Below, piece by piece: positions 33,601 through 34,823 of a stretch of DNA of 34,823 nucleotides. The stretch covers positions 1 through 34,823 of the forward strand of contig JBAYES010000015.1 of assembly GCA_041667545.1 (NCBI GenBank), given 5' to 3'. The position numbers and the translations under genes were made by a program. The notes beneath the pieces were generated by a model. It made no database searches and was not told the origin of the DNA. It worked only from the letters and a program-made list of their open reading frames with translations. The stretch comes from SLID01 sp041667545 (lineage in GTDB: Bacteria > Omnitrophota > Gorgyraeia > Tantalellales > Tantalellaceae). The first letter of the stretch is position 1. Each line of letters opens with the position of its first letter.

Positions 33601-34611
33601 TCACATTATCAGCATGGCATCTCCATATGAAAAAAACCTGTACCTTTCATTTACCGCTTTTTCATACGCTTTTCGGACCAAACCGCTTCCCGCGAAAGCC
33701 GAAACCATCATAAGCAAAGTCGACTCCGGAAGATGAAAATTAGTTATCATCCCATCCACTATTCTAAACCTATATCCGGGATAAATAAAGAGTTTACTTT
33801 TTCCCGACGACGCTCCGGCCTTTCCCCCAGATAAAACAGATGTCTCAAGGGCCCTTACCGACGTAGTCCCCACGGCAAAAACCCTGTTCCCGGAAGATCT
33901 TACCGAGTTTATGGTATCGGCCGCTTCCTCTTTCAGTTCATAATACTCCCCATGCATTTTATGATCTTCAACATTATCCGTTTTTACGGGGGAAAAAGTC
34001 CCGTAATTCGTATGCAGAGTAAGTCTGGCAATTTTTACGCCATTCTCTTCAAGCGTACCGATAAGCTCCTTCGTAAAATGCAGGCCTGCCGTCGGGGACG
34101 CTGTAGCTCCCGGAGAAGAAGAATATACAGTCTGGTAATCTTCCCTGTCGGAAGGGGTGTCCGTTCTGTCGATATACGGCGGAAGCGGGACATGCCCTGA
34201 CTTAAGTATATCCTCAACGGGCAAAGAAAATTTTACATATCTTCCCACTTCGGCCTTATCAAGCACGATTGCGATGGCGCCGTTCTCAAGCTCTATTTCT
34301 TCGCCCGAGACTATCTTCTTAGACGGCTTTACAAGCGCGGTGGGGGGATCAGAAAAAGGATCAATGAGGAATATTTCAACTTTGCCGCCCGTTTTTCTCT
34401 TCCCGTAAAGCCGCGCCGGGATAACGCGTGTATCGTTAATAACAAGACAATCTCCTTTTTTGATATATTTTACGATATCGCGGAAAACCTTGCCGCTTAT
34501 TTCACCGCTCGGCCTGTCAACCACCATAAGCCGCGCCGCATCCCTCTCTTTAAGAGGATGAGAAGCTATAAGCTCTTTAGGCAGATAATAACTGAATTCG
34601 CTTACTTTCAT
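33601..34611 (-). CDS. queA: S-adenosylmethionine:tRNA ribosyltransferase-isomerase
   Basis: Adds the ribosyl part of SAM to preQ1-tRNA, making epoxyqueuosine. 336 residues: SEFSYYLPKELIASHPL (4-20), VINDTRVIPARL, GATASPTAGLHFT (usually GAVAAPTAGLHF), NFHLPESTLLMMVSAFAG, and RFFSYGDAMLIM at the end. The segment normally reading LHVGAGTF here reads LHTNYGTF. Upstream, a composite repeat (from 34619) comes within eight bases of the ATG, so no normal ribosome site is visible. It is the first gene of the long minus-strand run in this window. Confidence 0.96.
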   Translation of the reverse strand: MKVSEFSYYLPKELIASHPLKERDAARLMVVDRPSGEISGKVFRDIVKYIKKGDCLVINDTRVIPARLYGKRKTGGKVEIFLIDPFSDPPTALVKPSKKIVSGEEIELENGAIAIVLDKAEVGRYVKFSLPVEDILKSGHVPLPPYIDRTDTPSDREDYQTVYSSSPGATASPTAGLHFTKELIGTLEENGVKIARLTLHTNYGTFSPVKTDNVEDHKMHGEYYELKEEAADTINSVRSSGNRVFAVGTTSVRALETSVLSGGKAGASSGKSKLFIYPGYRFRIVDGMITNFHLPESTLLMMVSAFAGSGLVRKAYEKAVNERYRFFSYGDAMLIM

Positions 34612-34618
34612 GAGTTTC

Positions 34619-34823
34619 CAGGGACGGTTCTCAATCTAATCCTACACCTGTCCCAGATCTGATCCTACACCTGTCCCCAGCTCAATCCTACACCTGTCCC
34701 CAGCTCAATCCCACACCTGTCCCCACAGTATTGTCATGCGCGGGTTGACTTACAGCAGGAAGGGCATGTGCTGCGCGCTTCGCTGCTTCGCCTGTTATTT
34801 TCACCATCGCGATGTATGCAGCA
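34619..34823. repeat. Composite repeat E copy 2, inverted relative to copy 1 (cut by window end)
   Basis: Starting CAGGGACGGTTCTCAAT, this is the inverse of the 10566-10975 design: four units of about 23 bases carrying ACACCTGTCCC (34619-34724), a 28-base linker, then the core start CAGCAGGAAGGGCATGTG at 34753. The core sequence to about 34802 matches the inverse of 10818-10770 closely. The other end is outside the window. Confidence 0.8.

Overview
The window looks like chromosomal DNA of a bacterium with a small, anaerobic, fermentative core. It has a clostridial-type single-cluster ferredoxin, a ferritin-like iron or oxidant-defence protein, a Pta-AckA acetate pathway, sugar-phosphate enzymes (Pgi, class II aldolase) and a complete start of type II fatty acid synthesis. 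Exported TPR proteins, a polysaccharide deacetylase and SecDF-YajC fit a cell with an elaborate envelope. From memory, the order recG-rsmD-coaD-pta-ackA-rpmF-plsX-fabH-fabD beside queA, tgt, yajC-secDF and recJ resembles candidate phyla such as Omnitrophota. That placement is inference; no rRNA gene is present to test it. I saw no tRNA or rRNA gene, no phage gene, no intact transposase and no CRISPR array.

Layout. 1-788 is a gene-free mosaic of nested repeats. 789-3880 (minus) holds an AEC-type transporter, pgi and a NodB-type deacetylase. 3986-4681 (minus) holds a ferredoxin and a DoxX protein. 4804-5261 is repeats. comF (5292) and a GT2 glycosyltransferase (6281) are on plus, separated by a 176-bp palindromic element. 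fba, a ferritin-like protein and a TPR/MA-peptidase protein follow on minus (7180-10335). 10485-10975 is a repeat complex, followed by a 17-TPR exported protein. From 13154 to 34611 nearly everything is on minus. Read in transcription order, the genes are queA, a small exported protein, a six-PAS sensor without a kinase, two receiver-only regulators, tgt, yajC, secDF, a CDF transporter and recJ. rpmB is on plus. The minus strand then continues with recG, rsmD, coaD, pta, ackA, rpmF, plsX, fabH and fabD.

How the genes fit together. Pgi and aldolase feed glycolysis, and Pta-AckA converts acetyl-CoA to acetate with ATP gain. CoaD makes the coenzyme A that Pta and the fatty-acid genes use. PlsX, FabH and FabD start lipid synthesis; acpP, fabG and fabF are not here. 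YajC and SecDF drive late steps of export. QueA and Tgt make queuosine in tRNA. The PAS protein and the two receivers look like a signalling cassette missing its kinase.

The most unusual content is the intergenic DNA. At least five kinds of non-coding, inverted-repeat element are packed into the gaps: (A) a structured palindrome at 1-178 and 28234-28394; (B) a 285-bp MITE at 337-621 with a 6-bp target duplication and a related empty site at 4830; (C) the host repeat it landed in; (D) MITEs at 5048-5261 and 14176-14377, the latter with an 11-bp target duplication; and (E) a composite element at 10566-10975 and 34619-34823, in opposite orientations, made of 23-bp GGGACAGGTGT units around an inverted-repeat core. 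A further single-copy palindrome lies at 6021-6196.
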